Positions 41,734 to 53,477 of a stretch of 64,000 nucleotides of DNA are shown here, one piece after another (the stretch's first letter is position 1; each line of letters opens with the position of its first letter). The notes beneath the pieces were generated by a model. The model was not told where the DNA came from. It saw only the letters and a list, made by a program, of their open reading frames with translations, and did no database searches. The translations under genes were made by a program, and so were the position numbers. This stretch comes from Pseudogymnoascus destructans (Eukaryota > Ascomycota > Leotiomycetes > Thelebolales > Thelebolaceae). The DNA lies in NCBI RefSeq assembly GCF_001641265.1, contig NW_020167521.1, positions 1,302,001 through 1,366,000 on the forward strand. The letters run 5' to 3'.

Positions 41734-42762
41734 TATATAATAAAGCAATTTAGCAACTAAATTACTATTGCACTTTTAGCTTGTGACAGTAACTAGGGCC
41801 CCTGCCGCTCTATTCCTAAATTAGCAGTAGGCTCTCTAGGCTAAGAAATTGCCATATATGGCAATATCTAATTGAAGGCGCCTATACCCCGCCATTACCA
41901 CTATGCCCATCAACACTGACAGTCAGCAGGGCTAACGAATGGTAGATTCACCACCTGCTGCCCTTAATGAGGCACTTAGAAGCCCTTTGTCATACTGACA
42001 TTCGTTGCACTCAGTTTGCTATCAAACTCAAGAGCAAACTTAGAAATCTCCTCCTCAAACCTACAAGTCACTATACATATTTTGGCTTATCACACCAACA
42101 ACAAGAGCAATACTACTCAATGATTGCTACAACCCTCTATGATTCATTACACGTCATTGCTCCTTAGTTACTGGGCCGATATGACCACATAGCATATCTC
42201 TACAACCCTCTATGATTCATTACATGTCATCACTCCTTAGTTACTGGGCTAATACTACCACATGACATATCTCTACCAACTAGAGGCCTAGGAACATGAA
42301 CGATAGCTCCAAAAGCTTCTACAACCCTCTATGATTCATTACACATCATCGCTCCTTATTTACCCACAAGATTGGTTAAGTTATGACATAATCTGTCTAT
42401 AGGGGTACTTTGACCTTGGACCTCCTTTCACTTCCTATAGGCTAGGAACCTAAGAGATGGTTCTATGAGATTCTCTTATGTCGACTACAGTTACCAAGCC
42501 TGGTTAGTCATGGAAAGTCTTGGAAAATGAGAGAACTACACTCCTTTAGCATAAATAGGATTGCCCTTTCCTTAAGAAAGGGCAAGCAGCAATACAGTAA
42601 ATCGACTATCACATACTTCCACGTCTTTTCCAAGCTTCCAAGCATTTGGGCATGTGGGGCTAGAGTAGGCACCTTAGCATTAGGTACGCCTTACCAAATA
42701 TGTTACTGTTACACGCTAAAAGTGTGACAGTAACAGTTGCTAAATTGCTCTAATATATAAGA
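41734..42762. mobile_element. MITE-like non-autonomous element, ~60-bp TIRs
   Basis: About 1.03 kb bounded by inverted repeats: left 41734-41794 (GCAATTTAGCAACT..GCACTTTTAGCTTGTGACAG) and right 42703-42762, its diverged reverse complement. The right repeat also carries a self-complementary TGTTACTGTTACAC..GTGTGACAGTAACA hairpin (42703-42737). No transposase is inside; it contains copy 2 of the dispersed repeat. The target duplication is unclear (AT-rich flanks). Confidence 0.7.
41989..42645 (+). repeat. Dispersed ~660-bp repeat, copy 2 (uninterrupted)
   Basis: Plus orientation from TGTCATACTGAC to CCAAGCAT. It matches copy 1 around both flanks of the transposon at 31872 and so shows the region without that insertion. 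It contains three internal copies of an ACAACCCTCTATGATTCATT-type block (near 42128, 42202 and 42318) where copy 1 has fewer. Confidence 0.88.
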
Positions 42763-43010
42763 TAAATAAATGTAAAAGAATCTATGATTCGTTACCTCCA
42801 TAGGTGCATCTGGCAAAACGCACTGTCCGAGGCTAATCGTAGAGTCTACCATTAGCCTAGCAAGGCTTTGGAGATGGCGAACTCTAATGATCGGGGAGTT
42901 TGAATGATGGAGAATCATGGATCATCTATGCACCCTACACCCATTCATCCTTTTCTAGGTGGGTCGCATGTTGAACAAGTCGAGTCGGCTGAAGACAAAG
43001 CGTTTGTCCA

Positions 43011-43038
43011 TTACAATCGCGCTGATAGCTTCATCTGA

Positions 43039-43070
<32 letters not shown>

Positions 43071-43853
43071 TTTCCCAGGGCCACCGGCGTAACAGGCCTG
43101 CGGGCAAAAGGCGCGCAACCACATGAAGTCGCCAGCTTCCACCTCCACCCAGTCCTGATTGAGCCTATACACAGCTTTCCCCTCTAGCACGTAAAGCCCG
43201 TGCTCCATGACATGGGTTTCTGCGAATGGGATGACTCCCCCGGGCTCAAAGGTGACAATGGTAACATGCATGTCGTGGCGCAGATCGTTCGGGTCGACAA
43301 ATCGTGTGGTTGCCCAAGCATTGTTCGTGTTTGGCATATATGTAGGTGGAACATCCTTTTCGTTAAGGAAAAGCGGCGTAGGTTGGTCGATTCCCTCCAC
43401 AGATTCGTAGGCCTTACGTATCCAATGGAAAGAGGCGGTGGTTGCACCGGTGTTGCGTAGGGACCAGCCGCTCTTCGGTGGTAGGTAGGCATAGCCGCCC
43501 TCGGAAAGCGTGTGTTTCTCTGATCCTAGGGTGATCGTCACCTCCCCCTTGACGACAAACACCACCCCTTGCGCGCTGTCATCCGTTTCACCGCGGTCGC
43601 TGCCGCCCCCAGGTTGCACTTCCATGATGTATTGCGAAAATGTTTCGGCGAAGCCCGATAACGGACGGGCAATCACCCACAACCTCGTCTTATCCCAGAA
43701 CGGCAAGAAACTCGTCACGATGTCGCTAAATGTGCCCTTTGGAATTACCGCATAGGCTTCGGTGAACATAGCACGGTCGGTGAGGATCTGTGTCTGTGGC
43801 GGCAACCCGCCCTTAGGCGCATAATAGGCACCGAGCTTCTTGTTGTTACCCAT
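43011..43853 (-). CDS. (S)-ureidoglycine aminohydrolase-type bicupin
   Basis: Intronless, 280 aa. Two cupin domains: residues about 70-150 (GVVFVVKGEVTITLG, YAYLPPKSGWSLRN) and 195-275 (HVTIVTFEPGGVIP, ETHVMEHGLYVLEGKAVYRL, FCPQACYAGG). The E-x-H-x3-H set and the later Gln/Tyr/Lys residues correspond to the manganese and substrate site of ureidoglycine aminohydrolases, which release ammonia from (S)-ureidoglycine in allantoin breakdown. The strong match in the second cupin favours this enzyme over generic cupins. No other purine-catabolism gene is near. It lies beside transposon-derived sequence; its lack of introns is compatible with, but does not prove, horizontal origin. Confidence 0.85.
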
Positions 43854-44688
43854 GGTAGAGAGGGTTCTTTTCAGATGTGGTATGTGAGTCGTATAGTAAA
43901 GTAGTTAAAGGGAATGATCTTAAGAGAGCAATATAGTAACAATTGGAGAATTAAGAGTGCAAAGTGCTCTCCCCGCACATTTAAATGCGCCGGCTTATCG
44001 GAAGTTTCCTAGCGTTAATCGAGTTGTATTCGGCAGGGGGCCACTCCGAAAGATTGATAGAACCCCGCCACTGCTCGACGAAATAAAGTAAATAAAATAA
44101 ATAACACAAATGAGTAATTGGACCATCAAAAATATATATACCGAGCCTTCATGCAAGGAAGCACGTAGCTTGAGCATGCCTAGACGGTTGATGAAAGAAA
44201 TATTGCTAATGGGACATCAACAAGGCAAGACGATCCAGGCTCGCTCAGTCTTGCCGCAAGGCTTGTTTAGTCACTCGTTCTCATAATAGGGAAGGCTATA
44301 TAAGCTTAATTAGTTCAAGCTAGAAGGATAGCTCATGTCTTATAAAAAATATCCCAAGAGACGACATGAGAAGGAACGATATGAGAAGGAACGTAAACAA
44401 AACAAACATACTTTGGGCAACGTGGCGGCCCCAGGAACGGATTTAACGTTAATTCCTTATCTCCTCTTTTCTCTCATATTTACCCTCCAGTCATCCTCCA
44501 GCTCTCCAACAGGAAAGATCTCAGGTAAGATCCGACCCGACCCTACGGACTTACGACCTACATACGTACATACCCCAGCCTCGTCGCCTGCATCTGCCTA
44601 CAAGTACCTTTTATAGCCTCGTCGTCTGCATTTTATATATAGTCCCTCCCCCAAATTCTCATATTCACCTCCACCTCCACCTCCCCCC
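43854..44688. other. Divergent intergenic region
   Basis: Upstream of both the bicupin (minus) and the NAPE-PLD-like gene (plus). No gene recognised. CT-rich sequence at 44640-44688 is a likely leader of the right-hand gene. Confidence 0.5.
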
Positions 44689-46034
44689 ATGCGTCGTCTC
44701 CTCCGCACCCTCTTCCACCTCCGCCGCCCAACCCCCGCAACAATGACAGCAGCATCCTCCGGTACCCTCGCCGGCGTCGCCTTAGCCACCTACACCGTCT
44801 CCGCCTCCGTCCCCATCCAAGCCGCCGACGCGCCCACCGACGCGAAGAACAAAACCCACCACAACAAGAGCGGCAACGGCTTCATAAACCCCTGGGAGAG
44901 CTGGAAGCCTCTTGCCCCCCTCCAAATAGTCTCTAACATCCTCTGGTACGCGCCCCTCTTACAGCTTAACACACAGTCTCACTAACCCCCGCCAGGCGCC
45001 GCATCTCCGGCATAGCCAACAACCCCGTCCTCACGTCCCCCCTCACCGTGCAAACCCCCACCTTCCTCCCCTCCCGCACTGCCTCCACCGCTCTCCGCGC
45101 AACCTGGCTCGGCCACGCATGCATGTACCTCGAGTTCCCCTCCGGGCTCCGCGTCCTCCTCGACCCCGTCTTCGAGGAGCGCTGCTCCCCCGCCGGCTTC
45201 CCCGGTCCAAAACGGTACACGCCCACCCCCTGCGGCCTGGGCGACCTTCCGGTCGTCGACATCGTCGTGATCAGCCACTCGCACTACGACCACCTTTCGT
45301 ACCCCTCCGTGATGGAGCTCGCGAAGCTACATCCCAAGGCGCTGTTCGCGGTGCCGCTAGGCTTGGAATCGTGGTTTAGGGATGCGGGGATCCAGAGCGT
45401 GGTTGAGATGGATTGGTGGCAGGAAATCGATATCACCCTCTCGCCTAACGCTGCGGAAGGGGTGAAGTGGGAAGTCACCGCTGCTGCTGCTGCGGGCACC
45501 CCGGCGGCGCAGAGTCCAGGGGGTCCGATCACAGCGCGCATCTCGTGTCTACCGTGCCAGCATACGAGCGCGCGCACGCCGTTTGATCAGGCGCGCACGC
45601 TGTGGGCGTCGTGGGCGATTAAGTCGGGTGGGAAGTCTGTGTGGTTCGGTGGGGACACTGGGTACCGTACAGTCCCCATGCTTCTCCCCACCGTGGACGA
45701 CTATAGCGCGCCGTACGCGGATCTGCCGCGTTGTCCTGCATTTAAGGATATTGGGAAGCTGAGGGGACCGTTTGATTTGGGGCTGATTCCGATTGGGGCA
45801 TATGACCCGAGGTATTTGTTTAGTAGTATGCATGCGGATCCGGCGGATGCGGTTGAGATTATGAAGGATACGGGGTGTAAGAGGGCGTTGGGGGTGCATT
45901 GGGGGACGTGGGTGTTGACGGAGGAGGATGGGGGGGCGCCGCCGAAGAGGTTGAAGGAGGTGTTGAGGGGGAAGGGAATGCCGGAGGTGGGGGTGTTCGA
46001 TATTTCGGATGTTGGGGAGAGTAAGGAGTATTGA
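44689..46034 (+). CDS. NAPE-PLD-like metallo-beta-lactamase-fold hydrolase
   Basis: Exons 44689-44945 and 44996-46034 (intron GTACGC..GCCAG, 50 nt), 431 aa. Zn-binding SHSHYDHLS (H-x-H-x-D-H) lies near residue 170, and later ligands in CLPCQHTSART, WFGGDTGYR and GVHWGTW. The family includes N-acyl-phosphatidylethanolamine phospholipase D, which releases N-acylethanolamines from membrane lipids. The N-terminus MRRLLRTLFHLRRP is Arg-rich without acids and followed by an Ala-rich hydrophobic stretch (TLAGVALATYTV), suggesting mitochondrial or membrane targeting. The lipid substrate is inferred from family only. Confidence 0.88.
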
Positions 46035-46229
46035 GGGCTGGAGGAAGGGGGTGTATGTAGATGGTGTATTTTGTGAGAGAGGTGCTCAGTACGGATATCC
46101 AATATGTACGGGTCTTAGATATGATGTTACATTTCCTCTCCATTTTATCTATCATCCCTTTGCCCTGCAAGTGGTATATCCGTCACTATGTCATGAAAAC
46201 GAATCTATGTATCAAAGCCCACCACTAAC

Positions 46230-47672
46230 CTACAATTTCGCCATCGCCCCCTTCCTCTCCTCATTCTTCTTAACCCTCTCCTTCATCCTCCCCATCGTAA
46301 CCTCCCACCCCTCATCCAACCCCTTAACATCCACCCCCCTCTCCTCCAAATTCTTAAACCCCACCACCGTCCCCCCCACCCCCACACTCCCCGGCGCCTC
46401 AACTACCATCTTCATCCACCACGCCCACTCCCTAATACACTTCCTCGCCCCCGCACTCCCCTCCACCACCATCGCAAAACAATGCGGCATAGCCTCAAAC
46501 TCCAAATACCTCACCCTCACCCCCGCCCCCGCCATCCGACCCGCCACCGCCCTATCCTCATCACTCAACAACTCCCACCCCGTCACCATCCACACCGGCG
46601 GCGCCCCCGTCCACAGCTCCCCCTTCGCAGCCAACGGCGACACAAGCGGATGCAACAGCAGCGCATCATCAACATGAAGCGCCGTCCGTGCGGGTGTAAC
46701 GGGCCACATCGCATCCGGTGCGTATTCCATCCCATTCTCGTACGCGGTGCGACCAGGGAGATAGTCAAAATGCGCGTAATCTGCACAACTGGGCGACGAC
46801 CCCGTGATATCCATCCACGGACTCACCAGCGCCGTCCCCGCCGGCAGCGGAACAGTGCGAGGGAGACCCCCCCAGAGCACAGTGCGCGACTGGCGCTGCA
46901 AGGTGAGTAGCAGGATGAGGAGCGAGGTGGCGAGGTTTCCGCCCGCGGAGTCGCCAGAGAGGACGATGTGCTCTGGCGCGACGGCGGTGTGGAGGGCGCC
47001 GGGGGGTGGGTAGAGGAGGGTGAGGTAGGCGACTAGGGCGTCGATTAGGGGCGCGGGAAAAGGGTGTTGGGGCGCAAGACGGTAGCGAATGGAGAGGACG
47101 CGGCCGGTTGTGTGTTTGGCGAGGCGGGCGGTGGTGGGGCGGTGCGTGGCGGGGTCCATAAGATAGTATGCGCCGCCGTGGAGGTAGAGGATTGTGGTTG
47201 GGGAGACGACTTCTTTCATCATGGCGGCGTACTTGTCGGCGTCTGAAGCGTCGAGGGGAGGAGTGGAGGAGGTCGCACCGGCGCGGTACCCTGTCCATTC
47301 TGCGGTTATCTCGGCCAGTTCGGGGGCGCTGTAGAGGTCGCCCTGGGGGGCGCCGGCGAGGTGGTCGATGGCGCCGAAGATGGCTTGGCGGACGTCGTCG
47401 TCGTCGGGGGTGAAGGGGAGGGAGACATTGGCGATCCAGACCTTGCCTTTTACGCCGGGGTCGCGGAGGGAGAGGTGCTGGGATTTTCCGACGGAGGTGG
47501 GCTCGGGGGTGAAGACGAAGGAGCGGATGACGTTGATGGTGACTGCGGTGCGGAGGTCCCAGTATTTCGACGTCTCAGACAGGCCGAGAGAGTGCATCAG
47601 GGCCGTCTTGCCTATCATTGGGACCTTGGGCGCCAGGGCCTTGATGATGGGAAGCGGTTGCGACCAATCCAT
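46230..47672 (-). CDS. Alpha/beta-hydrolase-3 (HSL-type) esterase or lipase
   Basis: 480 aa from the ATG at 47672 (MDWSQPLPIIKALAPKVP); the frame is open upstream to 48161, but that part lacks similarity. Hormone-sensitive-lipase hallmarks: oxyanion motif LYLHGGAYYLM, nucleophile GDSAGGNLA, acid in WELLSDEDRAV, and His in EAMPHCFAMV. Likely a carboxyl-ester hydrolase associated with lipid or steryl-ester metabolism; the substrate is not determinable. Intronless in this reading. It converges on the NAPE-PLD-like gene with 195 bp between stops. Confidence 0.88.
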   Translation of the reverse strand: MDWSQPLPIIKALAPKVPMIGKTALMHSLGLSETSKYWDLRTAVTINVIRSFVFTPEPTSVGKSQHLSLRDPGVKGKVWIANVSLPFTPDDDDVRQAIFGAIDHLAGAPQGDLYSAPELAEITAEWTGYRAGATSSTPPLDASDADKYAAMMKEVVSPTTILYLHGGAYYLMDPATHRPTTARLAKHTTGRVLSIRYRLAPQHPFPAPLIDALVAYLTLLYPPPGALHTAVAPEHIVLSGDSAGGNLATSLLILLLTLQRQSRTVLWGGLPRTVPLPAGTALVSPWMDITGSSPSCADYAHFDYLPGRTAYENGMEYAPDAMWPVTPARTALHVDDALLLHPLVSPLAAKGELWTGAPPVWMVTGWELLSDEDRAVAGRMAGAGVRVRYLEFEAMPHCFAMVVEGSAGARKCIREWAWWMKMVVEAPGSVGVGGTVVGFKNLEERGVDVKGLDEGWEVTMGRMKERVKKNEERKGAMAKL

Positions 47673-48389
47673 TGCGGCGGCGGGGCGATTGCGCGGCGCG
47701 TCGATGGGTGGGTGTTGAGGGGAGAGAGGGTTTGGGGAACCGCCAACTTGAGTTCGGAGAGTGATATCGTCGATGATGCTGTTTCTTCGAGGGAATCTGG
47801 GGCTCGAGGCCCTTTTGTTCCCTGCCCGCCCTGGGGCGTGGGTAGCACCACCCACGCCGGATCCGCCATGGTAAGGTTCTCCCCGCCAAATTCCTGGGCA
47901 GCGACAAGGTCCAAAGGCCATCATGGAGACCCACAGCCCGTGGCGCCGAGGTAAGTCGGGATGCGCCACACGCGATCGCCGCGTTTTAGTGCTGAGTAAG
48001 TGATGTAGGGGTTTAGAGCCGATCATTCGAAACCGTCGTATTTGGAGAAACTCCTTGAGAAACTCCTTGATAATTGGTAATATAGCATGTGTATATTGGA
48101 AGGGGCCTTGCTTTACTCTTGTGTTTCGAGTCAAAGTTGCATAAAACATATGTTTGAACACCCTATAACACGTACTATATTACATGTGATTTCACCCAAT
48201 TTCAAATAGCAAAGTTCACATAGCCGCAGCCTACAACCCCACCACCAACTAACTTTCGAACAAACATTGGCCATCCTATAGATCATATAAATACAACAAA
48301 CAAGTAGCTCTCACATTATCCCCAGCGCCGTCCCATGCAAACCACTTCCTTCCTCTCCGCTTCACTTCGTGATATTACAACCAACCCCC
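47673..48389. other. Intergenic region upstream of the esterase
   Basis: Contains the esterase promoter and the PEX14 3' end. The open minus-strand extension over 47673-48161 has no family signature. AT-rich 48050-48350. Confidence 0.55.
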
Positions 48390-49665
48390 CTAAGCCTGTG
48401 TCTCCTCCTGCGCATCAGACGCGCCCGCAGCTGGCGAGCTCGAAGAAGCCGCCGGTGCAGCAGCAGCAGCCTTATTGGCCGCCGCCATCTGCCACGCTGG
48501 AATCGGTGCGCGCCCAGTTGGCACACCTGCGCTGTATGGGGTGCTAGACCCGCGACCAGACAGGGACGCGGTAGACTCAGTGCCTTTGCCATTGCTGACC
48601 GAGGCCGGCTTTGGGCCTCCCTCAGACGCAGGCGCAGCCGGGGAGGACATGCCATTGGACTGCGATACGGAAGGGGCGGGGGTGGTGTTGGAAGGGGTAG
48701 TAGTAGCGCGGGCGGATGGGCCGACGCCGAAGGTCGAGGGTGTAGGCGAGGCGGGGGCCATGCGTTGACCCATTAGCTTCTTGAGACTTTTGAGCTCGGC
48801 GTTGAGCTCGATGAGGCGGGCATCGGTGCTCTCCTTCTGGCCGTCCATTGCCTTGGGGATGAGGTCCTTGAGGGCGCGGACTTCGTCGGTGGTGCGGCGG
48901 GACTCGTCGTCGCGGCGGCGGGCGGAGGTCTTGAGCTCACTAATGGCCGACTCGACATCTGCTAGGGCGGCATCGAGGCGCGTGGTGCGCTCTTCTTCGG
49001 CGGATTTGAGGGCGTCGGTGTCTTTAGAAAGTTGTTCGAGGAGAGTGAAGGCTTGCTCGAACGAGGCGTCGATCGAGGCCTTATCTTGCTCGAGTTGGGG
49101 GGGAGTAGGAGGGGCAATCAGCGGGAGGACGTAGCGCTGTGGTTGTTAATGGCCTGCGTTGTTTGGGGATATTGGGAAGAATTACCTTAGCCACGGTGTA
49201 TAACCCGTATCCGACACCACCCGCGACTGTGGCCATGATGAACCAGTCCCTCCAGTCTCTCTTCGGCAGCTCCGGCGGCGCTTGTGGCTGCCATGGCTGC
49301 TGGTAACCCCCTCCATAGCCAGGAGGTGGCTGCCTAGCTACTTGCTGTTGGGGTGCATAGTTTGCATATGATGGCGCCGCTGCTTGGTTGCCGTCTGCTC
49401 GCGCGAGCGCAGCATCCACCTCTTCTTGGGTGAGGTTCTTCGATTGAAGGAACGCAATGCGGCTCTCCACCGGGGATGCGGCAACGCTTGGATCCTGAAG
49501 GACTGGGAGAACTGTCAGTGTGTGCGCTCTGGGGATGGAGGTTGATTCTCTCACATGTCACCTAGATGGGCGTTAGCAGGGGCAAACACAGCGGCTCATC
49601 GAGCGATGATGGGAGGGGAGAGAGTAACTTACAGCCGATGCGACGATATCCTCTCTAATAGCCAT
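48390..49665 (-). CDS. PEX14: Peroxin 14, peroxisomal import docking protein
   Basis: Docking and translocation subunit for PEX5-bound cargo at the peroxisomal membrane. Exons (minus strand) 49665-49633, 49494-49186 and 49136-48390 give 362 aa. The N-terminal Pex14 domain reads VESRIAFLQSKNLTQEEVDA; the hydrophobic segment FIMATVAGGVGYGLYTVA lies near residue 100. A coiled coil follows (DKASIDASFEQAFTLLEQL; ELNAELKSLKKLMGQ), then a Ser/Pro/Ala-rich tail. The exon 1-2 junction is the uncertain point: the family usually has FLQDPS before this block, and the base string codes VLQDPS across the chosen acceptor, so a slightly different splice or a tiny exon may exist. Confidence 0.88.
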
Positions 49666-50170
49666 AGTGACTACTTGTTCACCACAACTTCGCTGCTCCT
49701 TTGCGACACGTCTTGGGTTGAGGGTTTGAGGGGATCGAAGTGTGTGGAAGGAGTGGACATCGCCAAAGTTATCTGGGGAAGTTGGCGTCACTGACGGGCC
49801 GAGGCTCACGCTCTGGGATGACTAACCACGTGACTTAGTACCGAATACTGATGGAACTCCAAAGACAACAAGTGGTCAATTTAAATGATATTTATTAGAA
49901 CAATTTCATATAATTATATCCTCCGGAAGTTTTCCGATGCAATCCGAACTTATTGCGTGGTGGTTGAAATTGGCCAATCAGAAGCCTCCATTTTGGGGTT
50001 TGTTTACATGACATCTCGTCTCGCGGACAACAAGACTTCGATATCGCATCACAACCCAAGAACCACATCGTTTTCACCACAACAGCGAGAACACCGCGCA
50101 CCAGGCATTATAAGCCTTATCGGTTACAAAAACATATACCAACCCCATCCGCGACCACGAATACCCACAA
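49666..50170. promoter_or_regulatory. Divergent promoter of PEX14 and NDC80
   Basis: Head-to-head spacer of about 500 bp. A CACGTG box lies at 49827-49832 and a CCAAT box near 49973, in the range expected for fungal basal promoters. Confidence 0.5.
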
Positions 50171-52545
50171 ATGTCGCAAGACACCGGCATATTCAGCGTG
50201 CGCCGGCCCCGAGAAGTAAGTAAACAAACCCCTCCTGGCCATGTTCTCCCCCCTCCTTCCCCCATCACCAAAAAATAAACAAATCGCTGACTTTGCGTGC
50301 AAAACTCAGACCCTCGGTGGCATTAACTACAACTCCAACATTCCCCAGCCCGCCTCCGCCATGAAGCGCTCCAACTCCATCTCCGGCCCCGGCGGCTTCA
50401 CCGCCAACCAGTCCCGCTCCATCTCCGGCTCTCGCGCCTCCCTCGCCCCCTCGCGCCCAAACCAGCCGCAATTCCAGCGCTCCTCCTCCGGCACCAACCT
50501 CGCCGATATGGGCCTGTCGTCCGTGAAGCGGACTTCGTTCCAGAACGCCAGCAGCGGGGGACGGAAGAGCTTCGCGCCGGGCGGCATCGCGACGGGGTCG
50601 AGGCCGTCGCAGGAGGCGAATGAGAGGCGCAGCAGCATTTACAGGTCGCGCGCCTCGAGCAGTGGGCCGGGCGGCGCGCATCAGAGTTTCTTCCAGCAGG
50701 CGCCGGCGCCGGCGGGGGCGCCGAGGGATCCGCGGCCATTGAAGGATCGGGCGTACCAGACGAAGATTGGACAGGAGTTGTTGGATTATATGGCGAATTA
50801 TAATTTTGAGATGGAGATGAAGCATATGCTTTCGCAGAACACGATTCGGTCGCCGACGCAGAAGGATTTCAACTTTATGTTTCAGTGGCTGTATCATCGG
50901 ATTGATCCGAGCTATAGGTTCTTGAAGAATATTGATCAGGAGGTCCCGCCGATCATGAAGCAGTTGAGGTATCCGTTTGAGAAGAGCATTACGAAGAGTC
51001 AGATTGCGGCGGTGGGGGGGCAGAATTGGAGTACTTTTCTCGGATTGCTGCATTGGATGATGCAGTTGGCGCAGATGCTGGATGGGTATGCCGCTAACCA
51101 CTACGACGATGCGTGTCTTGAGGCAGGTGTCGACGTTAGCGGTGACCGTATCATATTTGATTTCCTGCGCGGCGCTTACTTGGAGTGGCTTCAGATGGAC
51201 GAAGATGCCGATGACGACGACCAGGAGCGCGTCTTGGCGCCTCACGTCGAGAACATGGCCCACCAGTTCGAGAACGCCAACTCCAAGTACCTCGAAGAGA
51301 TGAAGATCCTCGAAGCCGAGAACGAGCATCTCCGCCTCGAGATAGAGGAGGTGGAGAAGTCGACGCCCGACATCAACAGCCTCGACAACCACTTCAAGAT
51401 CCTGCAGGAGGACAGAGTCAAGTTCGAGGGCTACGACGAGAAGATGGCACAGAAGTGCGAGAGGTACGAGACGCGCATCCAGTTCCTGCAAGACGAGATC
51501 AAGAAGGCCATGACGGAGCTCAACGACGCCGAGGAGGAGCGCATGAACCTCCAAAAGTCCGTCGATGACCAGGGAATCAGCATGCAAGACATCGACCGCA
51601 TGACTTCGGAGCGCGAGCGCCTCCAGAAGGGCATCGAGGGTACGGCATCGCGGCTAGAGGATGCAAAGAAGAGGGTCAACGAGAAGGAGTTCGAAGCCAG
51701 CCGGAAACTCGACGAACTCGAGCGCCTGGTGGAAAATTACAACAGCCTGGGTTACCAAATCGGCCTCATCCCCTCTACAGCCCCCAACGCAAAGGGCAAG
51801 AACTACGAACTGCAGATCCTCGTCAACGAAGGCCAGCAGTTCTCCAGCTCGCAGATGGGCAACAGCGCTGGTTCCGAAAGCGACCGACTCCTTGCCGACC
51901 CCGTCAGCGGCTACCAGCCGCACCAGATCCTCAGCCTTGACCTGCGCGGACAGGCGCGCGGGGCCTTCCTGGCGCTCAAGAAGGAGGTGTCTGACCGGCG
52001 CAGCGCGGTGGTGGAGGCGATGATGAAGAACCACGATCTGCTGGACGGGATCAAGGAGGCGATTGAGGATAAGCGCAGCGAGGTGGAGGCGCTGGAGCAC
52101 CGGGTGCGGGCGGCGCAGGAGGAGTTTGAGAAGACGAAGGAGGTGACGACGACGCAGAAGATTGCGTCGGATACGCAGATTGAGAAGATGGAGAAGGAGT
52201 TGGCGAAGATGAGGGGGGGGTTGACGGAGTCGGTGCAGTTGATGGAGCAGAGGGAGATGAATACTAATATTGAGTATGTGCTACACTGTTCTGCCCTTGT
52301 GGATTTTTAGGGGAGATGCTAATGGAGGTGTTTTTAGGTATGAACAGCTTACTCTCCGCGCGAACGCACTCAGGGAGGAACTGCACACAGAGGTTGAGCG
52401 TATGCTCAATGATATCATCAAGTTCAAGGTGCACGTGCAGAAGAACCTCGAGGACTACGAGGGGTTCGTGGTGGAGGAGGTGGAGCACGAGCTCGGGGGC
52501 GCGGAGGAGGAAGGTGATGATACCCGTACGGTTGATATGAGCTGA
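50171..52545 (+). CDS. NDC80: Kinetochore protein Ndc80 (Hec1)
   Basis: Outer-kinetochore microtubule-binding subunit of the Ndc80 complex, 738 aa. Exons 50171-50215, 50310-52273 and 52338-52545. The joins give VRRPRE-TLGGINYN and TNIE-YEQLTLRANALREEL. The N-terminal 130 residues are basic, Ser/Arg-rich and disordered, the Aurora-B target tail. The calponin-homology head follows (RAYQTKIGQELLDYMANYNF; FNFMFQWLYHRIDPSY; NWSTFLGLLHWMMQLAQ). From about residue 300 on it is a long coiled coil with a break near residues 480-560 (the loop, with NAKGKNYELQILVNEG). Length and domain order fit the family. Confidence 0.96.
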
Positions 52546-53477
52546 GAGATAGGGAGAGGAAGAGGAAGGAGACAGACGGGGAGTATGATATCCGAGAGGT
52601 TCGTCAGGAGTTGAGGAGAGTTTTTTTCTTCTAAGGGTAGCCCGGAAACGGGGATGGAAGGGGTCTTGTTTGCGGAGGGCAGCACATTCCAAGTAGCTGG
52701 TCGGCGTTCTTTGTTAGTTGTAAATGATGATGTATGGGGGGTAGGGGTGGGGGGTATAAATGCATGATTATTGAAAGACTGGAAACTTGACAGGTGTTCC
52801 CTGGCGCGAAGCCAATCTTTGACGTTGTTTCATGACTGTCCATTCCAACTGTCAACAATAGCCGCCCAAGGCTATTCATTCCAACAGCCAATCTCCCTTC
52901 TTGATGCATGCAGGAACTATTGAAAAAAGAAACGAAATAAATATTCCGCAGTGTGTGACGGCGATGTCTCGGCCGCGGGCTAAAATGGGGGACTGGAGGG
53001 GGACTTTACCCTGAGCGTTCCAGCGTTCTTTAATCCCTATTTCATATTGCATATTGGTTTCATTGTTGATTTTATAGATACTCGACAGTACTGTATTCTA
53101 CTGCATTATACATAGAAATACAATAAATAACAATAAATAACAATAAAATACTCGACCACTAAACTGATACTACCAAGGCCTTTGTTGTTGGCGCCGAATA
53201 ATGTTGGTGGTACGTACTTCTCCAGTAAGACTTCGTCTCCACACTCCACCCTCGTCCAACCCTTCGACCTTTCAACTTTTCTTCCAACCTCCCACCTTCT
53301 TCTACCACAAGAGTACAAGAAGGCCCCTGTGGATCCCCATTTCAATCTAATCCTCTTCGATCTTATACTACCTTTGGCATCGATCTTCGTTTCCATCCAT
53401 ATAAGCTTGTTTCGCGCCGACGCGACCTACTCGACCTTGTCTTCTGTTGAGACAATTCACCCGCCAGCCTCGACAAT
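52546..53477. other. Intergenic region and probable leader of the SR-protein gene
   Basis: The first part is the NDC80 3' region. The right part (53200-53477) is CT-rich and probably transcribed. An open frame ending at 53481 overlaps the next ATG, but it has no ATG of its own in frame near its start. Confidence 0.5.

Noticed and set aside
47673..48161. N-terminal extension of the esterase to 48161
   Set aside because: No similarity to the hydrolase family; the ATG at 47672 starts a normal N-terminus.
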